A DNA stretch of 62,867 bases from an uncultured Mycolicibacterium sp. (GCF_937941905.1 NZ_CALDGS010000171.1:1-62867), one strand, 5' to 3'; positions 17,798 to 27,712 are shown, counted from the stretch's first letter. Notes: a model not told the origin generated them from the letters alone. Made by a program: numbers and translations.

Positions 17798-19963
17798 GTG
17801 ACGTTGACCCACGCCGAAAGCCAGCGCGAATTCCGCTCCGACATCGAGGGTTTGCGTGCCGTCGCGGTGGTGGCCGTGGTGCTGTTCCACGCCGCCGTCC
17901 CCGGGATCACCGGTGGCTACGTCGGCGTCGACGTGTTCTTCGTCATCTCCGGCTTCCTCATCACCGGGCTGCTCTGGCGCGAGGTGAGCAGTACCGGGAC
18001 GGTACGCCTGGGCGCCTTCTACGGCGCACGGGCGCGCCGGCTGTTGCCGGCTTCGGCCGCCGTCGGAGTGGTCACGATGTGCGCGGCCGCGGCGTTGCTG
18101 CCCCCGCTGCAGGTCCACCCGGTGCTGCTCGACGGCATCCTCAGCGCCCTCTACGTCGGCAATTTCAGGTTCGGGTACCTCGGCGTGGACTACTTCGGCG
18201 CCGACCTCACGGTTGCGCCGTCACCGTTCCTGCACTACTGGTCCCTCGGTGTCGAGGAACAGTTCTATCTGATCTGGGCGCCCCTGGTGCTGTTCACGGC
18301 CTGGGTGGTGCGTCGAGTTCGCCGACGGCGCCGTCCCGACCGACCCGCCCCGGCGCTGTGGCCGTTCGTGACCGCGGTCGTTCTCGTCGGTGCGGGTTCG
18401 TTCGCGCTGTCACTGCTCTACACCACGACGGTGGCGCCCGTCGCCTTCTACTCGCTGCCGACGCGGGCCTGGCAGCTCGCCCTCGGCGGACTGATCGCGC
18501 TCACCGTCGCCCGGTGGCGCTCGCTGCCGACACCGGTGGCCGCCGCGCTGGGCTGGACGGGACTGGGGCTGATCCTGCTGGCCTGCTTCGTGTTCGACTC
18601 GACGACCCCCTTCCCCGGCACCGCCGCCCTGCTGCCCACCCTCGGGGCGGCGCTGGTGATCGTCGCCGGCTGCTCGGGTGCCGGCCGGGGCTGCGGGCGG
18701 TTGCTGTCGACCCGTCCGATGCGCGCCATCGGCCGCATCTCCTACTCGTGGTACCTGTGGCACTGGCCGGTGCTGGTGTTGACCCCGTTGGCGGTCGGCC
18801 ATCCCCTGGGCCTACCGGCACGGTTGGCCGCCGCGCTCGCCGCCGCCGGACTGGCCTGGCTCACCTGGCGCTACCTGGAGAATCCGGTACGGTTCAGCCC
18901 GGCCGTGCGGACCTCACCGCGCCGCAGCCTCGCGGTGGGTGCGGTGGCAACCGTGCTCGCCGCCGCCGTCGGTGCGGGTTTGACGAAGGCCGTTCCGGCA
19001 CCGGTCGGTCCGGGCGCGCCCGTCGCACCGGTCGCGCTGGCCCTGCCGCCCGAGCGGGCCGGCGAACCCGCCCGCACCGACGCGGCGGTCGCACACGGCT
19101 ACGCCCAGATGCGGGCGGCGCTGGTGTCCGCCGACCAGGCCGGGCCGGTCCCGTCGAACCTCGACCCGCAACTCGCCGACGCCGACGCCGAGGAGGTCCG
19201 CGTCTACCTGGGCGGCTGCCTTCGGGGATTCTTCGAAACCGGCCACCCGGACTGCGTTTTCGGCGACCCCGACTCGGACACCGCGGTCGCGCTCATCGGC
19301 GACTCGCACGCTGCGATGTGGCATCCGGCCTTCGAACGGATCGCCGAACAGCGGGGCTGGCGACTGGAGACCATGGCGCGCGCGGGCTGTCCGTTCCTCG
19401 ACCTCGCCGTCAAGTTCGCCGCGCTACGCGCCGACTACACCGAGTGCACGCGGTGGCGGGAGACCATCCTGCAGCGTCTGCGGGAGCGTCCGCCGCGACT
19501 GGTGGTGCTGAGCCACTGGCGCGGCTACGGACCGGCCTCCTTACCGGCCGGCCTCACGGTCTACGACCGGGCCTGGCTGGACAGCCTCACGGAGATGGTG
19601 CGCAGACTCCACGCCATCGGCGCCGACGTCCTGGTGCTCGGGCCGGTTCCCGCCCCGCAGACCATGGTGCCGGTGTGCGTGTCCGGACATCTCGACGACC
19701 GCACCGCCTGTGCGCCGAGCAGATCGACGGCGGTCGACGCGGCGGGCATCGCGGGCGAGCGCCGGGCCGCCGCCGCCGGCGGCGGGCGGTATGCGGACCT
19801 GACCGACCTGTTCTGCACCGACGAGCGCTGCCCGGTGATCGTCGGCAACACCCTGGTGTACTTCGACGACAACCACATGACGATGGAATACGGCGAGGTG
19901 CTCGCACCGGTGCTCGGCGCGCTCGCCGACCGCGCCCTCGGCGCGGCCGCGACCGACCGGTGA
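17798..19963 (+). CDS. OafA-type O-acyltransferase with C-terminal SGNH domain
   Basis: A 721-residue two-domain protein. Residues about 10-380 form an acyltransferase-3 membrane domain with ten or so helices (start RSDIEGLRAVAVVAVVLFH, then GGYVGVDVFFVISGFL, and SYSWYLWHWPVL). The last about 250 residues form an SGNH domain with block I IGDSHAAMW and a late DDNHMTMEYG block. Such proteins move acetyl groups across the membrane onto sugars. GPL loci carry Atf acetyltransferases acting on 6-deoxytalose, and this gene may fill a similar role, but the SGNH fusion is larger than simple Atf proteins, so I do not give it that name. The GTG start is 17798. Confidence 0.8.
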   Translation: MTLTHAESQREFRSDIEGLRAVAVVAVVLFHAAVPGITGGYVGVDVFFVISGFLITGLLWREVSSTGTVRLGAFYGARARRLLPASAAVGVVTMCAAAALLPPLQVHPVLLDGILSALYVGNFRFGYLGVDYFGADLTVAPSPFLHYWSLGVEEQFYLIWAPLVLFTAWVVRRVRRRRRPDRPAPALWPFVTAVVLVGAGSFALSLLYTTTVAPVAFYSLPTRAWQLALGGLIALTVARWRSLPTPVAAALGWTGLGLILLACFVFDSTTPFPGTAALLPTLGAALVIVAGCSGAGRGCGRLLSTRPMRAIGRISYSWYLWHWPVLVLTPLAVGHPLGLPARLAAALAAAGLAWLTWRYLENPVRFSPAVRTSPRRSLAVGAVATVLAAAVGAGLTKAVPAPVGPGAPVAPVALALPPERAGEPARTDAAVAHGYAQMRAALVSADQAGPVPSNLDPQLADADAEEVRVYLGGCLRGFFETGHPDCVFGDPDSDTAVALIGDSHAAMWHPAFERIAEQRGWRLETMARAGCPFLDLAVKFAALRADYTECTRWRETILQRLRERPPRLVVLSHWRGYGPASLPAGLTVYDRAWLDSLTEMVRRLHAIGADVLVLGPVPAPQTMVPVCVSGHLDDRTACAPSRSTAVDAAGIAGERRAAAAGGGRYADLTDLFCTDERCPVIVGNTLVYFDDNHMTMEYGEVLAPVLGALADRALGAAATDR

Positions 19964-19997
19964 CGAGGACCTGCGCCGGGTCGCCTGCCCCGGGGCT

Positions 19998-20996
19998 TCA
20001 GCTCGGCTGCCGGACGGGCAGTCCCGCCGCCCGGTACACGGCATCGATGAGCGCCATGTTCTCCGCCGCGTCCTGCGGGGTTGTCCGCACCGGTTCCCCG
20101 CGCAGCACCGCCGCGGCGAACGCGCCGAGCTGGTAGTTGTAGGTGGGCCGACGCGGGAACCGCTCCACCCGCCGGCGGCCACCGGACTTGACGAACAGGT
20201 ACGGGAACAGGTGCGGGGCAGCCGGACTGATCACCCGCAGCCGGCCCTTGTCGCCCACCACGGTGGCCGTCGCCCAGAACAGGTTGCCCGACCACAGCGC
20301 ACAGCGCAGCCGGCCGGTGTGCCCGGCCGGGTAGCGCAGCTGCGCCGACATCCACCGGTCGACATCGGGTTTCTGCAGTTTCGCCCGCGCCGACACCACC
20401 TCCGGCAACCCGCCGCCGAAGACCCGGGCCACCCCGGCGACATAGGCGCCGGCGTCCATCATCGCCCCGCCGGCGAGCTGGTAGTTGTAGCAGTTGGCGT
20501 TGAAGGTCGGCAGCATCACGCACAGGCTGACGTCGACGTGCTGCAGGGTGCCGAGCTCACCGGAGGCGATGATCTCCTCGACGCGCAGCGTCAGCGGGTG
20601 GTAGCGGAACTGCACGGCCTCCATCACCACCCGGTCGGATTGCGCTGCCAGTTCCGCGATCTCACGCGCCTCGGCACCGTTGGCGGTGAACGGCTTCTCG
20701 CACAGCACGTGCTTGCCGGCGGCCAGCGCGGCCTTGGTCCAGCGGCCGTGCAGGCTGGTGGGCACCAGCACGTAGATCGCGTCGAGATCGGGGTCGTCGA
20801 CCAGTTCCTCGTAGCTGCCGTAGGCCTTCGGGATGCCGTACTTCTCGGCGAAGTCCTTGGCACTGGGCACGTCCCGCGACGCCGCCGCCGTGATGACGAC
20901 CTCGGGATTGTCCTTGGCCGGATTGAGCATCGTGGTCGGCGCGAAGCCGGACGCGCCGAGAATCCCGATCCGGACCCGACCCGAGTCGTCGGGCAT
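19998..20996 (-). CDS. Gfo/Idh/MocA-family oxidoreductase 1
   Basis: A 332-residue NAD(P)-dependent dehydrogenase: Rossmann GILGASGFAP, catalytic Lys in LCEKPFTAN, and FRYHP. The usual DxGxH block reads GGAMMDAGAY, with Tyr in place of His, as in glucose-fructose oxidoreductase and dihydrodiol dehydrogenase types. It should oxidise or reduce a sugar or sugar-like ring. The ATG at 20996 has an ideal RBS (GGAGG, six bases away). The sequence is most like the two other Gfo/Idh genes at 21160 and 28520, so the family expanded inside this locus. Confidence 0.82.
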   Translation of the reverse strand: MPDDSGRVRIGILGASGFAPTTMLNPAKDNPEVVITAAASRDVPSAKDFAEKYGIPKAYGSYEELVDDPDLDAIYVLVPTSLHGRWTKAALAAGKHVLCEKPFTANGAEAREIAELAAQSDRVVMEAVQFRYHPLTLRVEEIIASGELGTLQHVDVSLCVMLPTFNANCYNYQLAGGAMMDAGAYVAGVARVFGGGLPEVVSARAKLQKPDVDRWMSAQLRYPAGHTGRLRCALWSGNLFWATATVVGDKGRLRVISPAAPHLFPYLFVKSGGRRRVERFPRRPTYNYQLGAFAAAVLRGEPVRTTPQDAAENMALIDAVYRAAGLPVRQPS

Positions 20997-21159
20997 GCTC
21001 GTTCCTCCTGTGTCGGGCCCGCCCGCGGGCGCGGGTCGAGGCGGTCGAGTGCGCTCCGGGGGACGGCCGGCGGGCCGCCGCCCCGTTCCTGACATTCTCG
21101 TCATTCTGCCGGTTTCCCGGGACCGATCCACCAAGTGGCCTCGGCTCGAACGGGATTCG
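20997..21159. other. Spacer between the two Gfo/Idh genes, 163 bp
   Basis: A GC-rich non-coding gap. It separates the two dehydrogenase genes that read in the same direction; gene 1 probably has its own promoter here. No RNA gene or repeat is visible. Confidence 0.35.
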
Positions 21160-22149
21160 TCATCCGGTCGGCTCCCGGACCGGCAACCCGGCGGCGCGGT
21201 AGAGGTCGTCGATCACCCGCATGGTCTCGACGGCGTCGGCCGGGGTGGTCGGCACCGGTTCCCCGCGCAGCACCGCCGCGGCGAAGGCGTCGAGCTGGTA
21301 GGCGTAGGACGGCCGCGCCGGGAACCGCTCCACCCGGCGGCCGCCGCGCGTGCGGACCACCAGCCGGTGGCGGACATGCGGCAGCACCGGGGCCGGTACC
21401 CGCAGTTCCCCGTCCGCGCCGACCACCCGCAGGCTGATCTGCAGCAGCCGCGCCGACCACATCGAGCACCGGAGCCGGCCGACATGTCCGGCGGGGAACC
21501 GCAATTCGGCCGTCATCGCGCGGTCAACCCGGGCGTCGCGCAGTTTCGCCCGCGCCCAACACACCTGCGGGGTCGAACCGCCGAAGAGCCGCAGCATGTG
21601 TACCGCGTAACAGCCGGCGTCCATGGTGGCGCCGCCGGCCAGGGCGTAGTCGTAGCGGATGTTCGAGAAATCCGGCAGCGGAAAGCAGAACTCCACGTCG
21701 ATGCTGCGCAGCGCACCGAGTTCACCCGAGGCGACGATCTGTTCGGCCCGCCGGATCACCGGATGGTAGCGGTAGTGGAAGGCCTCCATCACCACCCGGT
21801 CGGACGCGGCGACCACCCGCGCCACCTCCTCGGCCTCGGCGGCGTTGGCGGTGAACGGCTTTTCGCACAGCACGTGTTTGCCGGCCGCCACCGCGGCGCG
21901 GGTCCACTTGCCGTGCAGGCCGTTCGGCAACGGGATGTAGACCGCGTCGAGGTCCGGGTCGGCCAGCAGATCCGCATAGGACCCGTACACCCGGTCGATG
22001 CGGTGCCGGCGCGCGAACGCCGCGGCGCGGTCCGGGTCGCGCGCGGCCACCGCCGCCACCTCCACCTCGGGGTGGTCGCGCGCCGGCTCGACCAGCGCGG
22101 CCGGGGTGATCCGGGCGGCGCCGAGCACGCCGATGCGAATCCGGGCCAT
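21160..22149 (-). CDS. Gfo/Idh/MocA-family oxidoreductase 2
   Basis: A 329-residue paralogue of gene 1: GVLGAARITPAAL at the N terminus, LCEKPFTANAAEA with the catalytic Lys, FHYRYHP, and GGATMDAGCYAVH with Tyr at the usual His position. The ATG (22149) overlaps the stop of the methyltransferase gene (ATGA), so the two are translationally coupled and may act one after another on the same sugar. Confidence 0.83.
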   Translation of the reverse strand: MARIRIGVLGAARITPAALVEPARDHPEVEVAAVAARDPDRAAAFARRHRIDRVYGSYADLLADPDLDAVYIPLPNGLHGKWTRAAVAAGKHVLCEKPFTANAAEAEEVARVVAASDRVVMEAFHYRYHPVIRRAEQIVASGELGALRSIDVEFCFPLPDFSNIRYDYALAGGATMDAGCYAVHMLRLFGGSTPQVCWARAKLRDARVDRAMTAELRFPAGHVGRLRCSMWSARLLQISLRVVGADGELRVPAPVLPHVRHRLVVRTRGGRRVERFPARPSYAYQLDAFAAAVLRGEPVPTTPADAVETMRVIDDLYRAAGLPVREPTG

Positions 22150-22997
22150 CAGGCGTCGAACTCGAGCAGGGTCAGCGACGCGATCGTCGGCCAGTTCGCC
22201 CCCACCCACCAGCGCAGCGGTCGGTGGGCCGGGCCGCCCCGGGTCCGCGGCAGCAGGGTGCCGAACAGCGGCCCGCGGCCTGCCGGCAGCGGCACCTCGT
22301 GCACCGCGCGCACCCCCGGCACCGTGGCGGCCAGCCGGGCGCGTTCCCGGCGGCCGAGGCTGAACGGGGTGCGCGGCCACTCGCCGCGCAGCAGCCGCCA
22401 CAACCGGGGGTGTGCGGCCAGCCGGGCCTGCGACTTCGGCGGCAGGTCGAACATCATCCGCCCGCCCGGGAAGTGCCGCGCGCAGGCGCCGATCAGGTCC
22501 AGCGCCGCCGCCGGCTCCAGGTACGGCAGCAGCCCCTCGGCGGTGACGAAGACGCCGTCGGCCGGGTCCACCAGGTCCATCCAGGCGCGGTCCAGCACCG
22601 ACCCGGCGTAGTCGGCCACCCGCGGCGACTCCGGCAGCAGCTGCCGGCGCAGCGCCACGATCGGCGGCAGATCGAGCGTCAGCCAGCGGAACTCGTGGCC
22701 CACCCCGGCGGCGTCGAGGCGCCAGAAGCTGGTCTGCAGCCCCTCCCCGAGCGCGACCACCGTCGCCCGCGGGTGCGTCGCCAGGTAGTCGCGCACCGCG
22801 GTGTCGAAGGCCAGGGCGCGCAGCGCCAGATCCTGCCGGTCGGCCGACAGCCGGAACCGGTCGAAGTCGTAGTCCAGCGAATCGACGAGCCGGACCGCCA
22901 TCGGGTCGTCGAGCAGCGCGTCGTCGCGGCGCGCCTCGGCGGCGCGGCACCACAGCGTCACCAGCGCCGTGTCGCTCACCGGCATGACATCGGTCAT
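22149..22997 (-). CDS. LCM/TcmP-type class I methyltransferase
   Basis: A 282-residue SAM-dependent methyltransferase of the leucine carboxyl methyltransferase-like group: the N-terminal DDPMAVRLVDSLDYDFD block, VVALGEGLQTSFWRLD as SAM motif I, VTAEGLLPYLEP, and GGRMMFDLPPK. Mycobacterial members are usually annotated as O-methyltransferases of unknown target. Because it is coupled to Gfo/Idh gene 2, methylation of an oxidised or uronic sugar is possible (inference). A GTG at 23000 is an alternative start one codon upstream. Confidence 0.78.
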   Translation of the reverse strand: MTDVMPVSDTALVTLWCRAAEARRDDALLDDPMAVRLVDSLDYDFDRFRLSADRQDLALRALAFDTAVRDYLATHPRATVVALGEGLQTSFWRLDAAGVGHEFRWLTLDLPPIVALRRQLLPESPRVADYAGSVLDRAWMDLVDPADGVFVTAEGLLPYLEPAAALDLIGACARHFPGGRMMFDLPPKSQARLAAHPRLWRLLRGEWPRTPFSLGRRERARLAATVPGVRAVHEVPLPAGRGPLFGTLLPRTRGGPAHRPLRWWVGANWPTIASLTLLEFDA

Positions 22998-23145
22998 CAC
23001 ACGCGCGCTCCAATTTCACCGAAACCGTGGCGATATTCAATTCCGGCACGAACGCCGAATCGCCCCCGGGAAGAGTACGTCACATTTACCGGTCAGCGTA
23101 GCGATTCCGATTCACCCTTTGCAGCCGCCCCATAAACTCTTCGCC

Positions 23146-24360
23146 GTGCTTGCCGCTGGGCTGTTTCGTCGGCCGCGTGTCGGTCCCCGGGCCGGCGGCC
23201 CCTCCGTCCCGCGCCCGCCGGCGCGGGTCGTCGTGGTCTCCAACGTCGCGAGCTTCGGCGGCGGCGGCGTGGTCGGGTTCCGCGACATGCTGCGCGCGCT
23301 GCGCGCCCGCCGGCCCGACCTCGAGGTGGTCGCGGTGGTACCGCAGGACGGCGAGGTCGCCCGGCGCTGCACCGAGGACGGGTTCACCACCGAGATCGCC
23401 TGGACCCCGTGGTGGGCGTTCGGCAAGTGGTGGCGGATCGACCGGATCGACCCGCACGTCGTGCTCTGGCTGCCCTACACCGTGTCCCTGCTGATCGGCG
23501 TGGCGGCAGCGGTGCGCCAGTTGCGACGGTTGCGCCCGACCGCGGTGGTCACCAACACCATGACCATCCCGTCGCACGCCGTCGCAGCGCGGCTGCTCGG
23601 GATCCCGCACTACTGGATGGTGCGCGAGTTCGGCCCGGACGACCACCGGCTGTGGTTCCTGTTCGGCTACCGCACCACGGTCCGGCTGATCGGGAGACTG
23701 TCGACCGCGGTGATCTGCAACTCGCAGGCGGTGCAGCGGCGGATTCACGAGCTGTCCCCCGCCACTCCCACCCACGTGGTGTACCCGGTGGTGGAGAACC
23801 CGGTGGGTGCCCCGCCGCGGCGCCGGCCCGGCGAGCGGATGCGGGCCCTGTTGGTCGGCTACTTCTCCCCGGCCAAGGGGCAGGAACTGGCCGTGGAGGC
23901 CGTCGCCGCGGCACGCGCGGCGGGGGTCGACATCGAGCTCACCCTGGTCGGCGCGGGGCGGCCCGAACCGCTGCACCGGCTCGCCCGGCGGCTGGGGGTG
24001 TCGGACCTGGTGCGCGTGCACGGGCCGACGTCGGACCTCGGACCGTACTGGGCGGCCGCGCACGTCGGTCTGATGTGCAGCCGCAGCGAGGCGTTCGGCC
24101 GGGTCACGGTGGAGGCGATGCGGGCCGGGCTACCGGTGTGCGGCACCGACTCGGGCGGCACGCCGGAACTCATCGAGCCCGGAGTGGCCGGGCTGCTCAG
24201 CCCGCCCGGCGACGCCCGGGCGCTGGCGGCCAACCTGATGCGGCTCGAGGCCGACGAGGACCTGCGGCTCCGGCTGGCGCGGGGTGCGCTGGCCGCGGGC
24301 CGCCGCTTCGGGCGCGACCGTCACGACGCCGACTTCGCCGCCGCGCTCGGCCTGAACTGA
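23146..24360 (+). CDS. GT4-family glycosyltransferase
   Basis: A 404-residue GT-B glycosyltransferase of family GT4, unlike the five GT1 enzymes. The N-terminal SNVASFGGGGVVGFRDML is the acceptor-domain loop. The C-terminal donor domain has VGYFSPAKGQE and the EAFGRVTVEAMRAGLPV (E-x7-E) motif. GT4 enzymes retain anomeric configuration and often use GDP-mannose or UDP-sugars. The start is uncertain: GTG 23146 is in frame but lacks a strong RBS, and homologous sequence begins only about 30 codons later. Its end overlaps the PE-PPE gene by 40 bp on the other strand. Confidence 0.78.
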   Translation: MLAAGLFRRPRVGPRAGGPSVPRPPARVVVVSNVASFGGGGVVGFRDMLRALRARRPDLEVVAVVPQDGEVARRCTEDGFTTEIAWTPWWAFGKWWRIDRIDPHVVLWLPYTVSLLIGVAAAVRQLRRLRPTAVVTNTMTIPSHAVAARLLGIPHYWMVREFGPDDHRLWFLFGYRTTVRLIGRLSTAVICNSQAVQRRIHELSPATPTHVVYPVVENPVGAPPRRRPGERMRALLVGYFSPAKGQELAVEAVAAARAAGVDIELTLVGAGRPEPLHRLARRLGVSDLVRVHGPTSDLGPYWAAAHVGLMCSRSEAFGRVTVEAMRAGLPVCGTDSGGTPELIEPGVAGLLSPPGDARALAANLMRLEADEDLRLRLARGALAAGRRFGRDRHDADFAAALGLN

Positions 24361-25853
24361 GCCGGCTTGCGGTCGGCCCGCTCCGCCCGCCCGGCCGGGG
24401 CGTGCCGGTCCGCGACCGCGCCGTCGCGCAGCCGCACCGCCGGCGCCGGCCGCGGTGCGGCCGCGTGAGTGCGCTGTCCGGTCCCGGTCGGTCCGGTCCC
24501 GGTCGATGCCGGCGCGTCCCCACCGGCCGCGGTGACCGCGTCGGCATCGATCGCGTCCGGCGCCTCCGGCTCCGGTGCGGGATCGACCCGCTCGTCGCCC
24601 CCGGCGGGTGCGGCGGGCTGCGCCGCCGCCTGCGGCTGCCAGCCGGCGGCCTCGGGGAACGGTTGGGGCTCTGGGGACGGTTGGGGCTCGGGGGGCGGTT
24701 GGGCATCATCCCCGCCGACCCCGTACGGGCCGGGCCGGACGGTCCCGAACGGCCGCACCCCGAGCACCGCCTCGAACCCGTTGTCCAATCCGGCCACCCC
24801 GGCGCCGAGCAGGTTCGCGGCGAACCGCAGCGGGTGCTCGACGTAGCCGGGGTCGAGGGGCGCCGGCACCCCGGGGCTGAGCGCGCGGTTGTAGGCCGAC
24901 TCGACGATCACCCGCAGCACCGGATCCCAGGCGTCGGCGAGCACCGGCCCGATCAACGGCAGCAGGCGCACCGGCTCCAGCAGCGGCAGGACGGCCGCGG
25001 GGATCAGGAAATAGTGGGTGTCGCCGTATTTCCCCTGATCGACGACATTCGGATCGTCCAGCCGGAACTGCTCGTATTCCAGGTGCCGGAAAAGCACCCC
25101 GAAATAGGCGTTCAGCACCGCGAGAGAATTCAGCGGATTGAGCGGAAAATCCGAGAATCCGTCGTATTGCAGGGCGATATTCACCGTCGGGTATTCGGTG
25201 TCGGCCCGGACCGGTTCGGTCAGCGGTCCACCGTAGGTGCGACCGAACAGCAGCAACGTCACGATGCCGGTGACATCCCGGGTGATGAGCCCCCCGTTCG
25301 GTCGCGCGGCCCCGATCAGCACGAAGCTCACGTCCGGCCCCTCCCCGGCGGGGAAGGCGTCGGCGAGCCGGTTCTTCACCAGCTGCGCGACGGTGGCGCT
25401 CTGCGAGAAGCCGAACACGACGAACCGGTCGCCCGGAACCGGCGGAGCGGAACCGAGATCCGGGTTGTAGGCGCACCCGGCACCCGTCAGGCAGCCGTAC
25501 AGGATCTCGGCACCGACCGCGACCGACTCCTCGACCGGCAACGTGCCGTAGTTCGGCCAGTCCTGCTCCGGGGTGATCAGCGCGACGCCGTTGTACGGGC
25601 CGGCCGGAATCCCGGTGCCGGGCCGCCCGGCCGCCGGGCCCACATAGTGGTCCACCGCCCGCTGGACGTAGCGCTGCACGAAGGGCAGCGGATCGGGCGG
25701 GGTGGACAGCGGGTGCCCGGTGCCGCCCATGACCAGTACGGTGGTCTGCGCCGCCGCGGCAGCAACGAAGACGAGGGCGGCCGCGAACGCGACCACGGCA
25801 GCAATCGCGGCCGCACGAACGGCAGCGGTCGCCGCCACCGGTACCGGGCGCAT
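24321..25853 (-). CDS. PE-PPE domain serine hydrolase / probable lipid acyltransferase (Chp-like)
   Basis: A 510-residue exported or membrane-anchored protein. One hydrophobic helix at residues 12-36 is followed by VLVMGGTGHPLS and a PE-PPE (alpha/beta) domain with nucleophile Ser150 in GFSQSA. The domain matches the Chp1/Chp2 and TPP-locus PE proteins, which move acyl chains between trehalose lipids outside the membrane. The last about 120 residues are a low-complexity Pro/Ala/Glu tail, likely unstructured. In this locus it may finish acylation of an exported glycolipid; a plain esterase is an alternative. The middle of the gene is locally AT-richer than the surroundings. Confidence 0.75.
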   Translation of the reverse strand: MRPVPVAATAAVRAAAIAAVVAFAAALVFVAAAAAQTTVLVMGGTGHPLSTPPDPLPFVQRYVQRAVDHYVGPAAGRPGTGIPAGPYNGVALITPEQDWPNYGTLPVEESVAVGAEILYGCLTGAGCAYNPDLGSAPPVPGDRFVVFGFSQSATVAQLVKNRLADAFPAGEGPDVSFVLIGAARPNGGLITRDVTGIVTLLLFGRTYGGPLTEPVRADTEYPTVNIALQYDGFSDFPLNPLNSLAVLNAYFGVLFRHLEYEQFRLDDPNVVDQGKYGDTHYFLIPAAVLPLLEPVRLLPLIGPVLADAWDPVLRVIVESAYNRALSPGVPAPLDPGYVEHPLRFAANLLGAGVAGLDNGFEAVLGVRPFGTVRPGPYGVGGDDAQPPPEPQPSPEPQPFPEAAGWQPQAAAQPAAPAGGDERVDPAPEPEAPDAIDADAVTAAGGDAPASTGTGPTGTGQRTHAAAPRPAPAVRLRDGAVADRHAPAGRAERADRKPAQFRPSAAAKSAS

Positions 25854-26059
25854 CGGCGTTCTCCTTCGGGCCGGGACGAGACCGAAGGCGTCGGCCCCGC
25901 GCGAATTCGGAAGAATTCGCCGCGATTATGCCCGACGCCCCACGGCGACGGGAACTTAATTTACGCAATCGTAGGTTGTTGTCACTCGAGCGCCGGGCCA
26001 TTGCTACGATCCCGATCCGGTGAGACCAGCAAATCGAACGCAACTCAGGGCGGGCCGCG
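25854..26059. promoter_or_regulatory. Divergent control region, PE-PPE / GMC oxidoreductase 2
   Basis: A 206-bp AT-rich gap (notably 25950-25985) between divergently read genes, so promoters for both are expected here. No specific operator is recognised. Confidence 0.4.
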
Positions 26060-27712
26060 GTGCCGGCTGACCGCGTCGTCACGGGGCGGGACGCCGAACG
26101 CATCGAATGGGATGCCATCGTCATCGGTACCGGCATGGGGGGCGGGATGCTGGGGTACCGGCTCGCCCGCGCCGGGCGCCGGGTGCTGTTCGTGGAGAAG
26201 GGCCGTTCGACGCTGCCCGGAGCCCCGGACGCCATCCGGGGCGGCATGCCGGAGCTGGTCGACCCACCGACCTGCCGGTCGGGCGCGACCTACTTCGACG
26301 CCCTGGCCCGGGCCGGCCGCAGCGACGACGAGATCACCGACATCAGCGGGCGGTTCCCGCGTCGCTTCGTGCCGTTCATCGGCGCCGGGACGGGCGGGTC
26401 GTCGGCGTTGTACGGCATGGTCTGCGAGCGCTTCTTCGCCGCCGACTTCACCCCGCGCGAGCACTTCGCCGACCCCGGCGACTCCACCGTGCCGGAGGCC
26501 TGGCCGATCGACTACCCGACCCTGGCGCCCTGGTACGCCGAGGCCGAACGGCTGTTGGGGGTGCGGGGCGGGCCGGACCCGCTGCGGCCGGAGTCGGCCG
26601 CGGCCGGGCTGCCCGCCGCCCCGCCGTTCTCGCCGGACAACCAGCCGCTGGTCAACTACCTCACCGGCCGTGGACTGCATCCCTACCACCTGCCGATGGC
26701 CTGCGAATACACCGACCAGTGCCGCACCTGCCAGGCCTACCTGTGCCCGCGCGGCTGCAAGAACGACAGCGCCCGGTGCGGGGTGCTGCCGGCGGTCACC
26801 GAACACGGCGCGCAGCTGCTGACCGGGTGCCCGGTGGTGCGCCTCGAGGCCGACGAGCGGCGGGTGCAGCGGGTCGTCTGCCGGTACGGCTCGGACATGC
26901 TCGCCCTGCGGGCCAAGGTGGTGGTGCTGGCGGCCGGAGCGCTGGCCACCCCGGTGCTGCTGCTCAACTCCCGCTCGGGCGACTGGCCGCGCGGCCTGGC
27001 CAACGGGTCGGACATGGTGGGCCGCAACCTGATGCGCCACGTCGTCGACTGGATCGAGCTGTGGCCGTACCGCGGCTGTCGGATCACCGCCGAGAACAAG
27101 GAGATCGGGTTCAACGACTTCTACTTCGTCGACGGGCAGAAGTACGGCACCGTGCAGTCCGCCGGTGCGATGGCTTCGCTGGCCCCGTTCGAGGCGCTGA
27201 TGAACCAGCCCGGCGCGATCGCCCGCGCCCTGCGGCTGGTCCGCCCGGTGGCCCGGCCGGTCTACGAGCGGGCGGTCTCCGGCGGCCTGGTACTGGCCGC
27301 CATCATGGAGGATCTGCCCTACCGGGACAACCGGGTGCTGCCGCCGGACCGCCCCAGCTATGACGGACGCCAGCGGCTGCGGCTGCGCTACCGCTTGCAC
27401 CGCAACGAGATCGAACGCCGACGGGACTTCCTCGGCCGGCTGCGGGAGGTGCTGGCACCGTTCCGCACCCTCACGCTGCGCACCGGCGACTCCAACAGCA
27501 CGCTCGGCCATGTGTGTGGCACCGCCCGGTTCGGCACCGATCCGGCCACCAGCGTGCTCAACGCCGACAACCGGGCCCACGAGGTGGAAAACCTGTACGT
27601 GGTGGACGCGTCGTTCTTCCCGTCCAGTGCCGGGCTCAACCCCAGCCTGACCATCGCGGCCAACGCGCTGCGGGTCGCCGCGCACATCGACGACGCCCAC
27701 TTCCCGAGTTAG
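26060..27712 (+). CDS. GMC-family FAD oxidoreductase 2
   Basis: A 550-residue close paralogue of the GMC gene at 16031, alignable over the full length. It has GTGMGGGMLGYRLARAG for FAD, GHVCGTARFG and SAGLNPSLTIAANALR at the C terminus, and the same Cys pattern at residues 221, 224, 229 and 233. DNA stretches of about 35 bp are identical to copy 1 (around GCGCTGGCCACCCCGGTGCT). The duplication, each time with a Gfo/Idh gene and a GT1 gene nearby, suggests two parallel sugar-tailoring cassettes. The start is GTG. Confidence 0.82.
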   Translation: MPADRVVTGRDAERIEWDAIVIGTGMGGGMLGYRLARAGRRVLFVEKGRSTLPGAPDAIRGGMPELVDPPTCRSGATYFDALARAGRSDDEITDISGRFPRRFVPFIGAGTGGSSALYGMVCERFFAADFTPREHFADPGDSTVPEAWPIDYPTLAPWYAEAERLLGVRGGPDPLRPESAAAGLPAAPPFSPDNQPLVNYLTGRGLHPYHLPMACEYTDQCRTCQAYLCPRGCKNDSARCGVLPAVTEHGAQLLTGCPVVRLEADERRVQRVVCRYGSDMLALRAKVVVLAAGALATPVLLLNSRSGDWPRGLANGSDMVGRNLMRHVVDWIELWPYRGCRITAENKEIGFNDFYFVDGQKYGTVQSAGAMASLAPFEALMNQPGAIARALRLVRPVARPVYERAVSGGLVLAAIMEDLPYRDNRVLPPDRPSYDGRQRLRLRYRLHRNEIERRRDFLGRLREVLAPFRTLTLRTGDSNSTLGHVCGTARFGTDPATSVLNADNRAHEVENLYVVDASFFPSSAGLNPSLTIAANALRVAAHIDDAHFPS

